Shown here piece by piece: positions 43,596 to 52,869 of a DNA stretch of 64,000 nucleotides (positions are counted from its first letter, which is position 1; every line of letters starts with the position of its first letter). The notes under the pieces were generated by a model that searched no databases, was not told the origin of the DNA, and saw only the letters and a program-made list of their open reading frames with translations. The stretch comes from an uncultured Clostridia bacterium (GTDB lineage Bacteria; Bacillota; Clostridia; TANB77; CAG-508): positions 62,001 to 126,000 of the forward strand of contig CAKPRQ010000003.1 in assembly GCA_934182605.1 (NCBI GenBank), in the 5' to 3' direction. A program made the translations under genes and the position numbers.

Positions 43596-45032
43596 TTAAT
43601 ATTGTTTTCCCCAAATTACCATTTTACTTGCTTTTTTACCACAACATACACATACATCACTTATATGTTCTTGCTCAAATGGTATACATCTTGATTTTAT
43701 TGCTGTTAACTCTTTTATTTTTTCTTCACATTCAATATTTCCACACCACATAGCTTTTATAAATCCACCTTTTTTATTTCCTATTTTCGTAAATTCTTCA
43801 AAGTTATGTGCTACTCTTGTATTTTCTGCTATTCTTTTTTTACATATTTCAAACATATTTTTTTGAATTAATTCTAAAAGATTATTTATTTCTTCTTCTA
43901 AATTATCTATTGAAACTGTAATCTTTTCAAGTGTATCTCTTCTTACTAATATACAAGTTCCATTTTCTATATCTCTAGGTCCCATTTCTATTCTTAATGG
44001 TACTCCACGCATTTCCCAATCATTAAATTTATATCCTGGTGAATATTGCTCTCTTAAGTCTAATTTCATTCTAAATTTTTTATTTAATTTTTCATATATT
44101 TCTTCGGCTTTTTCTTTTACCCCTTCTTTATGCATTGCTATAGGTACTAAAACTACTTGAATTGGTGCTACTTTTGGTGGTAATTTTAAACCTCTACTAT
44201 CTCCATGTGCCATTATTATAGCGCCTATTAGTCTTGTACTTATTCCCCAAGAAGTTTGATATGCATATTCTTCTTTTCCTTCTCTATTTTGAAATTTTAC
44301 ATCAAAAGGAACCGTAAAATTTTGTCCAAAATAATGTGAAGTCCCTGCTTGCAAAGCTCTTCCATCATAGGTCATTGCTTCTATTGTGTATGTTGCATCT
44401 GCACCTGCAAATTTTTCTTTTTCTGTTTTTAAACCATATATTACTGGAACTGCTAATAAATTTTCTGCGACATCTCTATAAATATTTAACATTTGTAAGG
44501 TTCTTTCCTTAGCTTCTTGTGCAGTTTCGTGTATAGTATGCCCCTCTTGCCACAAAAACTCTCTTGAACGTAAGAACGGCCTTGTTTCTTTTTCCCATCT
44601 TAAGACATTACACCATTGATTATATAAAAATGGTAAATCTCTCCAAGAATTTAACCACTTAGAATACATTGTTGTTATTATTGTTTCTGATGTTGGTCTT
44701 ACACATAATTTTTCTTCAAGTTTTTCTCCTCCTGCTTCTGTAACCCATGCAACTTCTGGTGCAAAACCTTCAACATGATCTTTTTCTTTTTGCAACAAAT
44801 TTTCTGGTATTAATGCTGGAAAATATGTATTTTTAACGCCAGTCTCTTTAAATTTATTATCAGCGTATTTTTGTATATTTTCCCATATTTCATATCCATA
44901 TGGTTTTATAACTATACATCCTTTTGTATCTGTATAATCTGCAAGTTCTGCCTTTAACACAATATCTGTATACCATTGTGCAATATCTTCATCAATATTT
45001 GATATTTCTTTTACAAAGTCTTTATCTTTCAT
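43596..45032 (-). CDS. proS: Prolyl-tRNA synthetase, short archaeal/eukaryotic-like type
   Basis: 478 residues from ATG 45030-45032; a GTG at 45041 is the alternative. Class II motifs 'RPTSETIITTMYSKW' and 'TRPFLRSREFLWQEGHT', without the large editing insertion of the bacterial-type enzyme. It ends in a Cys-bearing zinc domain ('CGNIECEEK', 'CVCCGKKASKM') and the terminal 'WGKQY'. This is the short type 3 ProRS common in clostridia. Confidence 0.96.
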   Translation of the reverse strand: MKDKDFVKEISNIDEDIAQWYTDIVLKAELADYTDTKGCIVIKPYGYEIWENIQKYADNKFKETGVKNTYFPALIPENLLQKEKDHVEGFAPEVAWVTEAGGEKLEEKLCVRPTSETIITTMYSKWLNSWRDLPFLYNQWCNVLRWEKETRPFLRSREFLWQEGHTIHETAQEAKERTLQMLNIYRDVAENLLAVPVIYGLKTEKEKFAGADATYTIEAMTYDGRALQAGTSHYFGQNFTVPFDVKFQNREGKEEYAYQTSWGISTRLIGAIIMAHGDSRGLKLPPKVAPIQVVLVPIAMHKEGVKEKAEEIYEKLNKKFRMKLDLREQYSPGYKFNDWEMRGVPLRIEMGPRDIENGTCILVRRDTLEKITVSIDNLEEEINNLLELIQKNMFEICKKRIAENTRVAHNFEEFTKIGNKKGGFIKAMWCGNIECEEKIKELTAIKSRCIPFEQEHISDVCVCCGKKASKMVIWGKQY

Positions 45033-45116
45033 TCTATCCACTCTCTCTTTATAAAATATTCTAAATTATTATATCAATTTAAGAGATTTATGTCAATAGA
45101 ATAAAAGTGAATTACA

Positions 45117-45145
45117 ACAAAAATATGTGCACCGTGGTACACATA
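45117..45145 (-). terminator. Terminator of spoIIQ
   Basis: TATGTGTACC with GGTGCACATA directly after the stop codon, then TTTTTGTT on the minus strand. Confidence 0.75.
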
Positions 45146-46006
45146 CTAAATATACAAACTAGGATCTACTTTTTCACCATTTTTTATAATTTCAAAATGT
45201 AAATGAGGTTCATCTGCGATTTCAAATGCTGCACTATTTCCTACTGTTCCAACAGTTTGTCCTAGCACAACCTCGTCTCCCTCTTTTACAAATTCTGCTG
45301 TTAAAAGGTTTGAATATACAGTTTTATAATCATTTGAATGTTTTATAATTACTGTTATACCATATCTAGGGTCATTTTTTATGCTTTCTACAGTTCCTGA
45401 TTCAGCCGCTTTTACAACTGTTGTTTTAGGTGCCTTTATATCTAATCCTAAATGTGTTATCCATTCTTCTAAAGTATCTGAATATACTAAATTATCTTTA
45501 GCAAATTCCCTTAATATTTCTCCACCTTCTATTGGATTTATAAATTCTGGTTCTTTCTCTTCTTCTTTGTTTTCTTCTTTTTCACTATCAGATTGTGATG
45601 TAGTTACATTAGAATTTTCAGTCTCAGTACTTGTTTCTACTTTAATTTCATTACTAGAACTTTCTACTGTATTTCCATTTACAGTATTTAAAGTATTTTC
45701 ATTACTTTCAGTATTTGTAACTTGATTAGAAATTTCATTTTTAGTTGTATCATTTTTTACTTCGTTCACATTTTTCCCTATACTGCTACTAACAGCTGTA
45801 GTATTACTTACAGAATTTGATATATTTATTTTGGAACTATCTTCATTTGATAAAGCCAATTGTTGCTCTTCTATTTTATTATTATAAATACCATACACCA
45901 CAAGAAAAGCAATTATAGCTACTAACAGAATACCTCCTGCTACCCAAAGCACCGCCATATAGTTATCTGTATCCTCATACATTCCTCTACCATTTCTTCT
46001 CATCAT
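45146..46006 (-). CDS. spoIIQ: SpoIIQ, LytM-domain forespore engulfment protein
   Basis: 286 residues. A transmembrane helix (residues 17-38) is followed by about 110 residues of low-complexity Ser, Thr, Asn and Glu, and then an M23 domain with the zinc ligands 'HLGLDI' and 'HLHFEI' intact. In clostridia SpoIIQ keeps its endopeptidase activity and partners SpoIIIAH across the septum. The position directly after spoIID supports the name. AGGAGG precedes ATG 46006. Confidence 0.88.
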   Translation of the reverse strand: MMRRNGRGMYEDTDNYMAVLWVAGGILLVAIIAFLVVYGIYNNKIEEQQLALSNEDSSKINISNSVSNTTAVSSSIGKNVNEVKNDTTKNEISNQVTNTESNENTLNTVNGNTVESSSNEIKVETSTETENSNVTTSQSDSEKEENKEEEKEPEFINPIEGGEILREFAKDNLVYSDTLEEWITHLGLDIKAPKTTVVKAAESGTVESIKNDPRYGITVIIKHSNDYKTVYSNLLTAEFVKEGDEVVLGQTVGTVGNSAAFEIADEPHLHFEIIKNGEKVDPSLYI

Positions 46007-46146
46007 ATATAAATACCTCCTAAACTTTATTATTTAAAGTATTTACATATTTGGAAATTTTATACTTTTATTTTGAAAATTTAATTATAAATAATATAAA
46101 TTCTGTAGAATAAGTTTATTAATAATAAAATTCAATTACTTATAAG

Positions 46147-46298
46147 GTTACTGTTCAATTACGGGAGCATATAAATTTAGCCAAATCGTGATATATAGCT
46201 ATTTGCGAGTCAAGACCCGGATTGTGTCACCTGTGCTTGTTTTTTGACTAAAAATAGCTATATATCACGATTTTATAAAATAGTTACTAAACTGTAAC
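46147..46298. mobile_element. 152-bp MITE-like element, family E1 copy 3
   Basis: Ends GTTACTGTTCA and AACTGTAAC; 8-bp duplications CTTATAAG at 46139-46146 and 46299-46306. Inner stem AAATCGTGATATATAGCTAT with its complement; core GAGTCAAGACCCGGATTGTG. The right duplicate contains the spoIID stop codon, so insertion happened at the very end of the gene and kept TAA. The 46007-46299 gap is otherwise AT-rich without visible genes. Confidence 0.88.
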
Positions 46299-46299
46299 C

Positions 46300-47313
46300 T
46301 TATAAGTCTTGAACTTCTACTCCTACATAGAAATGTTTTATTATTTGCTCATAGTTGCTTCCTTGTTTTGCCATCGCATCCGCTCCTGTTTGACTCATTC
46401 CTATACCGTGTCCATACCCTGTCACTTTAAATTTTATGTTATTACCATTTATTTCCATATCAAAATTTGTTGAACGTAAGCCCAATATGCTTCTAACTTC
46501 TGTTCCAGCAATATTTTTATTCCCTACTTTTAATGTTTTTACTCTACCACTTTCTGTATATTCTAATATTTTTATTTCTTCACTTATATTTTCTAAATTT
46601 ACAGCAATATCTTCGTACTTTTCTTTGAATTTATTTACTAATTCATCTATTGTTAATTGCACTTCAGAACTATATTGTGTATATCCCTCTTCTCCTGATG
46701 TTTCTACTACTTGTAAGTAAGGATACCCAGTGCCTCCCCATACGTTTACTGGTATTTCTGTTTTTCCTCCACTATTAGCATGGAAGAATGAATTGATTAG
46801 ATTGCCTTCATACGTTATTACTTTTCCTTTCGTTTCATTCACAGCAGTTACTATTTTATTCCAATTTTCATTTTCTGTACTATCATCCCATTTTTCAAAA
46901 CGTTCTTCTTTCGAAATCCACGCTTGACAACATTCGTAACTATCACAAATATCTGCTTCTTCTCCATGAGGTTTTGAATTTATTATTTTATACAAAGTGT
47001 ATGTTCTAGCTACTACTGCTTGTGCTTTCAATGCTTCCATTTCATAATTTGCTGGCATTTCTGCAGATACAACTCCACATAAATATTCATCTAAATTAAT
47101 ATCTTCAATTTCATTCGTTTCTCTATGCAATAATTTTATCGTATTAAAATCTTTATAATTATAATTTTCTAAAACTACTTCTGTTTCTTCTACATTATTT
47201 TCTAATTTATTTTCAACAGAAGCATCTATACTTTCTCTTTTATTTGTAAACATTATAGGAATAAAGAAACATAATAATACAATAAAAAAAAGATATGTTA
47301 TTACTTTTTTCAA
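46300..47313 (-). CDS. spoIID: SpoIID, sporulation peptidoglycan lytic transglycosylase
   Basis: 337 residues. Start codon TTG at 47311-47313, with AAGGAGG upstream. N-terminal anchor, then 'LDEYLCGVVSAEMPANYEM' with the catalytic Glu (AEMP), 'ALKAQAVVARTYTLYKI', and 'GHGIGMSQTGADAMAKQGS'. It degrades peptidoglycan at the engulfment septum together with SpoIIM and SpoIIP. Paired with spoIIQ. Confidence 0.96.
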   Translation of the reverse strand: MKKVITYLFFIVLLCFFIPIMFTNKRESIDASVENKLENNVEETEVVLENYNYKDFNTIKLLHRETNEIEDINLDEYLCGVVSAEMPANYEMEALKAQAVVARTYTLYKIINSKPHGEEADICDSYECCQAWISKEERFEKWDDSTENENWNKIVTAVNETKGKVITYEGNLINSFFHANSGGKTEIPVNVWGGTGYPYLQVVETSGEEGYTQYSSEVQLTIDELVNKFKEKYEDIAVNLENISEEIKILEYTESGRVKTLKVGNKNIAGTEVRSILGLRSTNFDMEINGNNIKFKVTGYGHGIGMSQTGADAMAKQGSNYEQIIKHFYVGVEVQDL

Positions 47314-47367
47314 TTAATATTCTACCTCCTTATTTTTAGTTCTAATTATTAATGCAAAAATTGTATA

Positions 47368-48087
47368 TTACACTAGTAGTTCCCTTAAATTTCCTAATAT
47401 CCTTTTTTCTAATCTTGATATTTGTACTTGACTTACTCCAAGTATTTTTGCTACTTGAGTTTGAGTTTGTCCCTTAAAATATCTTAATATTATTACCTCT
47501 TTTTCTTTTTCAGATAATGTTTTTAACATATCTTTTAAAAGTATTTTATCTACTACTTTCGTTTCTTCATCTACATTTATAGTTATTTTATCTAATAATG
47601 TAGTTTTATCACCTTCATCATATACCTCTTCATTTATAGACTCTAATGGCTTTGAAGTAGTTAATGCATATACTACTTCTTCTACTTCTACTTGTAATTC
47701 ATCTGCTATTTCTTTTAATGTTAATTCTTTTCCTTCTTTATTTTCATAAAATTTCTGTACTTCTTTAATTTTTATTAATAATTCTCTAACACTTCTACTA
47801 ACTTTTATTGGTCCATCATCTCTTATAAATCTTTTTATTTCCCCTAATATATATGGTACTGCATAGGTAGATAACCTATAATCTAAGTTTAAATCGAATT
47901 TATATATACTTTTTATAAATCCCAATGCTCCTAATTGATATAAATCTTCTATCTCATATCCTCTATCTTTAAATCTTCTTACTATACTCCATATTAATCC
48001 ATTATTTTCTCTAACTAATGTTTCCATTGCTTCTTCATTACCATTTTGAGCTTCTATAATATTTTCTATATTTTTATCATATATCAT
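47368..48087 (-). CDS. sigF: Sigma-F, forespore RNA polymerase sigma factor
   Basis: 239 residues. Region 2 'EDLYQLGALGFIKSIYKFD' and region 4 HTH 'TQTQVAKILGVSQVQISRL'. Group 3 sporulation sigma, held by SpoIIAB until engulfment. Third gene of the spoIIA operon. Confidence 0.95.
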   Translation of the reverse strand: MIYDKNIENIIEAQNGNEEAMETLVRENNGLIWSIVRRFKDRGYEIEDLYQLGALGFIKSIYKFDLNLDYRLSTYAVPYILGEIKRFIRDDGPIKVSRSVRELLIKIKEVQKFYENKEGKELTLKEIADELQVEVEEVVYALTTSKPLESINEEVYDEGDKTTLLDKITINVDEETKVVDKILLKDMLKTLSEKEKEVIILRYFKGQTQTQVAKILGVSQVQISRLEKRILGNLRELLV

Positions 48088-48113
48088 ATTATATGCTCCT
48101 TTAGTTATTAATT

Positions 48114-48542
48114 TTAGACAAATATTTTTTTCATACTTACTTTTGTTCCCAAACCTACTATAGATTCAACTTTTAATTCATCCATAAAACTATCCATAAT
48201 CGTAAATCCCATACCAGATCTTTCTAAATCTGGTTTTGTAGTATATAGTGGTTCTCTTGCTAATTCTATATTTTCAATCCCTTTACCTCTATCTGACACT
48301 TCTATTTCTAAAGAATTTTTTGTTAATCTAGCTTCTATTGTTATTATCCCTTCTGAAGTATCATAAGCATGTATTATACAATTTGTCACGGCTTCTGATA
48401 CTGCTGTTTTTATATCTGCTAAATCTTCTATGTTTAAATCTAATTGTGAAGCAAAAGCAGCTACTGTTACTCTTGCAAAAGATTCATTTGAAGACTTACT
48501 TAAAATTTTTAATTTCATTTTATTTTCATAACATTCTTGCAT
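48114..48542 (-). CDS. spoIIAB: SpoIIAB, anti-sigma-F factor and kinase
   Basis: 142 residues. GHKL ATPase: N box 'IKTAVSEAVTNCIIHAY', G1 'VSDRGKGIENI', G2 'SGMGFTIMDSFMDEL'. Binds sigma-F and phosphorylates SpoIIAA. GAGGTG lies 7 bases before ATG 48542. Confidence 0.95.
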   Translation of the reverse strand: MQECYENKMKLKILSKSSNESFARVTVAAFASQLDLNIEDLADIKTAVSEAVTNCIIHAYDTSEGIITIEARLTKNSLEIEVSDRGKGIENIELAREPLYTTKPDLERSGMGFTIMDSFMDELKVESIVGLGTKVSMKKIFV

Positions 48543-48557
48543 ATGTACTCACCTCAC

Positions 48558-48875
48558 TTATTCTCCTTTACTATATATGTTTATAATTTTCAATATACCT
48601 GACATTTTTAATATTCTTTCTACACTTGGAGCAACATTTTTTATTTCTAAAGTTCCTCCAAGCATAGACAAAAGCTTATATCTGCCTATTATCATACCTA
48701 TTCCTGCACTGTCCATAAAAGAGACACTACTAAAATCAAATATAGCTTTTCTAGGAATACGTCTTTGAATTTCATAATCAGCCCTCCTTCTTATAATTTC
48801 TGTTGTATGATGGTCTATTTCTTCAGTTAGTTTAAATGTTAATATTTTTTCATTATTGTCATAATTTACATCCAT
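48558..48875 (-). CDS. spoIIAA: SpoIIAA, anti-anti-sigma factor
   Basis: 105 residues. STAS fold with the phosphorylated Ser in 'VSFMDSAGIGMIIGRYK'. When dephosphorylated by SpoIIE it releases sigma-F. First gene of the spoIIA operon. Confidence 0.95.
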   Translation of the reverse strand: MDVNYDNNEKILTFKLTEEIDHHTTEIIRRRADYEIQRRIPRKAIFDFSSVSFMDSAGIGMIIGRYKLLSMLGGTLEIKNVAPSVERILKMSGILKIINIYSKGE

Positions 48876-48982
48876 ATTTTAATCTCATTCCTTTCGCAAT
48901 ACAATATAAGTTTTATATTAACTTGTCCTACTTATTATACAGTATTTCTATTAATTTTTATAGAGCGAAACTTAGGAAGTTT

Positions 48983-49008
48983 TGACGAATTTTGAGAAGT
49001 TTTCGACA
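48983..49008. promoter_or_regulatory. Two probable Spo0A boxes upstream of spoIIA
   Basis: TGACGAA at 48983-48989 (plus strand) and TGTCGAA on the minus strand at 49002-49008 both match the 0A box TGNCGAA. They lie 108-133 bp upstream of the spoIIAA start, where the Bacillus operon is also Spo0A-activated. The exact promoter is not clear. Confidence 0.6.
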
Positions 49009-49030
49009 TTATTCTACAATTGAAAAAAAG

Positions 49031-49060
49031 AAAAAAAAGAACTTGTAAGTTCTTTTTTTT
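49031..49060 (-). terminator. Terminator after the FGE-domain gene
   Basis: AAAAAAAAGAACTT pairs with AAGTTCTTTTTTTT around GT. Confidence 0.85.
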
Positions 49061-49083
49061 ATTCATATATTTATTTATTCTAT

Positions 49084-50709
49084 TTAGACTTCTTTTATAT
49101 ATAGGGCTACACGGAAACCATGACCAATAAATTCAACGCTTGGATCTAAACCATTTATACGATAAGACGCATTGCAAATCATTTTACTATCCTCTAAATT
49201 CGGTAAATCACCATAGCATCCACCTCTAGATATACGACCATTGTCATAATTTTCCATAGTCCATTCGTATACATTTCCTCCCATATCAGATATATTTTTT
49301 TGCCTAAAGGCTTCTAATAGCCCACAGGTTGCAGGTTCTAAATTGGTAGTATCACCACCACTTATTCCTCTATAATTTCCCATTCCTATTGAATCAATTG
49401 CGTAAGTATCATATCCTATTTCACCTACATCATAAGCTCCTATAAATTTTAATGTTGTATCCCATTGTGTTCCATATATTAATGTTGATGCTACTCCATA
49501 ATTTTCATCTGTTACTGGATACATTACTTCTGCTGATGTTTTTGAATTAATCCAATCAATATCATTATATACTATTGCGCCTTGCTTTGATACTGGTTTT
49601 CCATTTACAGGTTGCCCAGCCTCATATCTCGCTATATAAAATCCCCCATTATTACTTACACTCGTTGTTATTTCTTCTGGTACATTTTCAGTTAAATTCT
49701 CAAATGATGATATGAGGGGACTTATTTTACCAAAATCATACCTCTCAAACTTCACTATCTCCCCATCTACTGGCACCCACACAAATTCATTACCTGTGCT
49801 ATTTCCATCTTCATCAATTTCATCTGTTATAACTAAACCGTTTTTGTAACCATCTGAACTTTGCCATATTGCATTGTTTTCATTCACTGCATAAAAACCT
49901 GCAGGTATTAGCGGATTATTATACGTACCAGTAGTTTTACCATCTATAGTCAAATTAATTGGTAATTTTTGTATTGTAACCTTTTTTCCGTTATTAGTAG
50001 CATATATTTCATTACCATTTTTATCTATTATCATCATACTTACTGCATAAGTTTTATAATGTTCTAGATTATCAAATATATATGAATTATCATCTTGAGC
50101 AGAGGTCCAATCATTATTATCTATTTTAAATTTATATTTAGATATATTCGCATTTATAATATCAGCATATACTTTTAATTGTATATTAGGTACTCCATTC
50201 GTAACGGTTGCTAATACTTCTGTTTTTAATTCATAACTTGGGACACTAAAATTTATAGTATTTATACTTTCACTTACATCTTTTATTCCATAATACGTAT
50301 TGCCACTTACTGTTATTCCTGGATAAAAATATATATTATGACTTTCCTCATTTACGATATAATAATTATTAATTGAATCTTTTACACCATAAGTTAAGTT
50401 CATATCGTCTAAAAGTGATAAATCTACTTTATAATATCCGTCTCCATCATTTGCATTCCTACTCTCTCCTAATAAAGTTACCATATTAAAAGTAATTTTT
50501 TCACTTACTGGTAATTCTTTATTTTTTTGATAATATACATCTGTTTTTTCTCTAACTATTTCCAGATCATTATAAAATGTTTTTAATGTTTTTACATCTG
50601 CATATCCTGTTACACTTATTCCAATAGTTGTTATTAATATCGCCATTACAACTATTGTTAAAACTAATATGGATAATGTTACTCCACTTTCGTTCACTAA
50701 TTTATTCAT
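49084..50709 (-). CDS. Pilin-like N-terminus fused to an FGE-sulfatase (C-type-lectin fold) domain
   Basis: 541 residues. The N-terminus 'MNKLVNESGVTLSILVLTI' resembles a type IV pseudopilin (Gly before a hydrophobic helix) but lacks the Glu at +5. A middle region is beta-rich. The C-terminal 250 residues form a formylglycine-generating-enzyme-like domain: 'NNGGFYIARYEAGQP', 'NISDMGGNVYEWTMENYDN', 'GRISRGGCYGD', ending 'GHGFRVALYIKEV'. Most such surface proteins are binding domains rather than active enzymes. It could be a filament tip or wall-zone binder. ATG 50709 follows AAGGAAGG. Monocistronic. Confidence 0.75.
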   Translation of the reverse strand: MNKLVNESGVTLSILVLTIVVMAILITTIGISVTGYADVKTLKTFYNDLEIVREKTDVYYQKNKELPVSEKITFNMVTLLGESRNANDGDGYYKVDLSLLDDMNLTYGVKDSINNYYIVNEESHNIYFYPGITVSGNTYYGIKDVSESINTINFSVPSYELKTEVLATVTNGVPNIQLKVYADIINANISKYKFKIDNNDWTSAQDDNSYIFDNLEHYKTYAVSMMIIDKNGNEIYATNNGKKVTIQKLPINLTIDGKTTGTYNNPLIPAGFYAVNENNAIWQSSDGYKNGLVITDEIDEDGNSTGNEFVWVPVDGEIVKFERYDFGKISPLISSFENLTENVPEEITTSVSNNGGFYIARYEAGQPVNGKPVSKQGAIVYNDIDWINSKTSAEVMYPVTDENYGVASTLIYGTQWDTTLKFIGAYDVGEIGYDTYAIDSIGMGNYRGISGGDTTNLEPATCGLLEAFRQKNISDMGGNVYEWTMENYDNGRISRGGCYGDLPNLEDSKMICNASYRINGLDPSVEFIGHGFRVALYIKEV

Positions 50710-50784
50710 ACGTACCTTCCTTATTATATCATTTTTATTATTTGTTTAATTTCAAAATTTATTATATTCTACTATATAATACGA

Positions 50785-50814
50785 AAAAAAGCAAGAATTT
50801 ACTCCCGCTTTTTT
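50785..50814 (-). terminator. Weak terminator after the Rpn fragment
   Basis: AAAAAAGC with GCTTTTTT across a 14-base loop. Confidence 0.5.
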
Positions 50815-50863
50815 AATTTAATTATAATAATACTTATCAAATTATGAATAATAAAATTTCAAC

Positions 50864-51487
50864 TTAGACAATTGCCTCTATTTCTTCTTTAGTTAAACCA
50901 GTCGCATTTATTATAACTTGCATATTTATCTTTTGATTTAATAATTTTTTTGCTATTTCTTTTTTACTTTCAATTATTCCTTCAATTTTACCTTCAATTT
51001 TACCTTCTTTTCTTCCCTCTTTTTTTCCTACCTTCATACCTTTTTTCAATCCTTTTTCCATACCTGTTTTCATTGCATCTTGTTCTCTTGCCATTCTATC
51101 CATTTCTGCTATTCTTCTTCTAAATGCTGTCTCTACTACTTCTGGTATTGATGAAAGTTCTTCATATTGTTTTATAGCTTCTTCTATATTTATATTATTT
51201 TTTGCCACCATATTTCTCACCTCCTGACTTTTATTACTTAAAAATACACACCATTCATCTAATTTGTTCTTTACGATGTCCTCGTATTTTACATCATTAT
51301 CTAATAGTTTTCTTTCTTCCTCAAATCTAGGTAATTGTATAAAGTATATAACGCCTCCGTTTACACAAAAATTAGATCTATTATTTATATCACATTTAAT
51401 TATATAATCCTCCATTCCAGGAATCTTATAATTTAATATATTTATTACTATTACATCTTTTATTTTTTCATATTTTTTACATCTTTG
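50864..51487 (-). pseudogene. C-terminal remnant of an Rpn/PD-(D/E)XK nuclease-transposase family gene
   Basis: The open frame runs upstream of ATG 51415 to a stop at 51488-51490 without an N-terminal nuclease domain. What remains is the C-terminal half: 'VIVINILNYKI', 'IYFIQLPRFEEERKLL', then the charged coiled region 'KGMKVGKKEGRKEGKIEGK' and the terminal 'NATGLTKEEIEAIV' found at the ends of Rpn-family proteins. The catalytic D...ExK residues are missing, so the gene is broken. A decayed E1 fragment lies directly upstream. Confidence 0.75.
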
Positions 51488-51496
51488 TCAAGAAAA

Positions 51497-51562
51497 ATCG
51501 TGCAACAGATTAACGTATTTTTCGACAAAAATACGTTTAAAAATAGCTATATATTTTTTTGT
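51497..51562. repeat. Decayed E1 fragment with a new small hairpin
   Basis: AAAATCG at one side and AAAATAGCTATATAT at the other are E1 arm pieces. The middle is replaced by a 10-bp hairpin ACGTATTTTT/AAAAATACGT with loop CGAC. Confidence 0.5.
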
Positions 51563-51604
51563 TACATTCATAATAAAATAGTATATATTATAATTAATAG
51601 AATA

Positions 51605-52564
51605 TTAAACATTTTGTAACCCTACTAATTCCATTTTTAATTTTGATAAATCTGTTACAGTTATTTTTCCATCCCCATTTATATCACTGGCAGCTAATTT
51701 ATTTTCCACAAAATTATAATTTTTTATAATATATCCTTTTAGTAAAGATAAATCAACTGATGATTGTCTTCCATCCTCATTTATATCCCCAGTCACTATT
51801 ATTATATAATTTCTATTATCAACAGTTAATTCCATACTTGTTGCTAATTTTTCATCTTCTTTTACTTCTTCTTTACCTCTATATATTTTTATTTCACTTT
51901 CACATTTATTAGTTATATTGCTCAATAATTCTTTTACTGTTGTATTTACTGAGATATTTCTTATCATACTTTTTTCTATTTTATATTTCTCTGTTTCAAT
52001 TACATCCGGAGTATTTTCCACTCTATGTACAGTATCAAGTACTAAATCACCATTACAAGCTATTTCTCCCAAAACTTCTTGTCTTTCCTCTGCTGTTGTT
52101 GCTGAAAGAAATTCTTCAGATAATCCTACCATCATTAAATCAAATAATGAATATTCGGAATTTAATAAAAGAAATTCGGCTCCTGGAAATTTAACTACCT
52201 CTGTAGTTCCTGTTACTTTTAATTTTAATTCTGTTACAAATTCTTGGCCTGGATTAAGATTTCCAAATTTAACTGTTATATAAAAGTCTGACTGTTCAAA
52301 ATTTTCAGTGCTTATACTTTCAAATTTTGTACCTGAAGGTATTGAAAGTATTAATCTTGAACTTGTAAATTTTATATCTGAAATATTTTTTAAAGTTATT
52401 TTATACGTTATAATATCACCGCTTTTAACAACTGTAGTTTCTATTGGTTCTGATGTAATACTTGCTTCTATATATTTTTGTGATTCTGCAAATTCTTTTT
52501 TATTTATTGTTATCATTAATAAAATAAATATAAATAATATTAAAAATATAGTTTTTTTCTTCAT
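51605..52564 (-). CDS. Secreted protein with a C-terminal type I dockerin
   Basis: 319 residues. Signal peptide (residues 5-25), a DUF11/cohesin-like beta domain ('DIITYKITLKNISDIKFTS'), and a C-terminal dockerin with two calcium loops, 'DINEDGRQSSVD' and 'DINGDGKITVTD', each followed by 'LSLLKGYI' or 'LSKLKMEL'. Dockerins attach proteins to cohesin scaffolds. No cohesin or glycoside hydrolase is in the window, so the partner must be elsewhere or the module serves another purpose. Start ATG 52564 follows AAGGA. Confidence 0.85.
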   Translation of the reverse strand: MKKKTIFLILFIFILLMITINKKEFAESQKYIEASITSEPIETTVVKSGDIITYKITLKNISDIKFTSSRLILSIPSGTKFESISTENFEQSDFYITVKFGNLNPGQEFVTELKLKVTGTTEVVKFPGAEFLLLNSEYSLFDLMMVGLSEEFLSATTAEERQEVLGEIACNGDLVLDTVHRVENTPDVIETEKYKIEKSMIRNISVNTTVKELLSNITNKCESEIKIYRGKEEVKEDEKLATSMELTVDNRNYIIIVTGDINEDGRQSSVDLSLLKGYIIKNYNFVENKLAASDINGDGKITVTDLSKLKMELVGLQNV

Positions 52565-52654
52565 TTCTTATTCCTTCTTCTTATACAAAATTCATTTCTA
52601 TTATACTACACTTTATCTAGAAAGAGCAAGAGTTTAATAAAAAATTTTATGTTT

Positions 52655-52836
52655 TTATGTAACAACTGTTACATATGTTTTGACTAAAATAGCTATATAG
52701 CAAGCTTTTTAAAGGTTAGGAAGTGAGTAGTAACATTTCATGAAATAAAAAATACTAGAAACTCTATATTTCATTTATGAATTTTCCGCTTATACAAGCT
52801 AATATCATAAACATCTTAAAGAGTTTCTAATACTTT
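52655..52836. repeat. Truncated E1 copy followed by another inverted repeat
   Basis: 52655-52733 holds the right part of an E1 element (ATGTTTTGACTAAAATAGCT, ending AGTAGTAAC), with its left part missing. 52749-52836 has AATACTAGAAACTCT and AGAGTTTCTAATA as imperfect arms around a 60-base centre, with a likeness to the E2 inner arms (TTAGAAAYTCT). No gene is seen in 52565-52869. Confidence 0.55.
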
Positions 52837-52869
52837 CAAACTATTCGGGATTACAATTTATATAATATT

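Noticed and set aside
49084..50709. Claim of an active diversity-generating retroelement
   Set aside because: Only a domain type fits; no reverse transcriptase, template or adenine-mutated repeat is present in the window.
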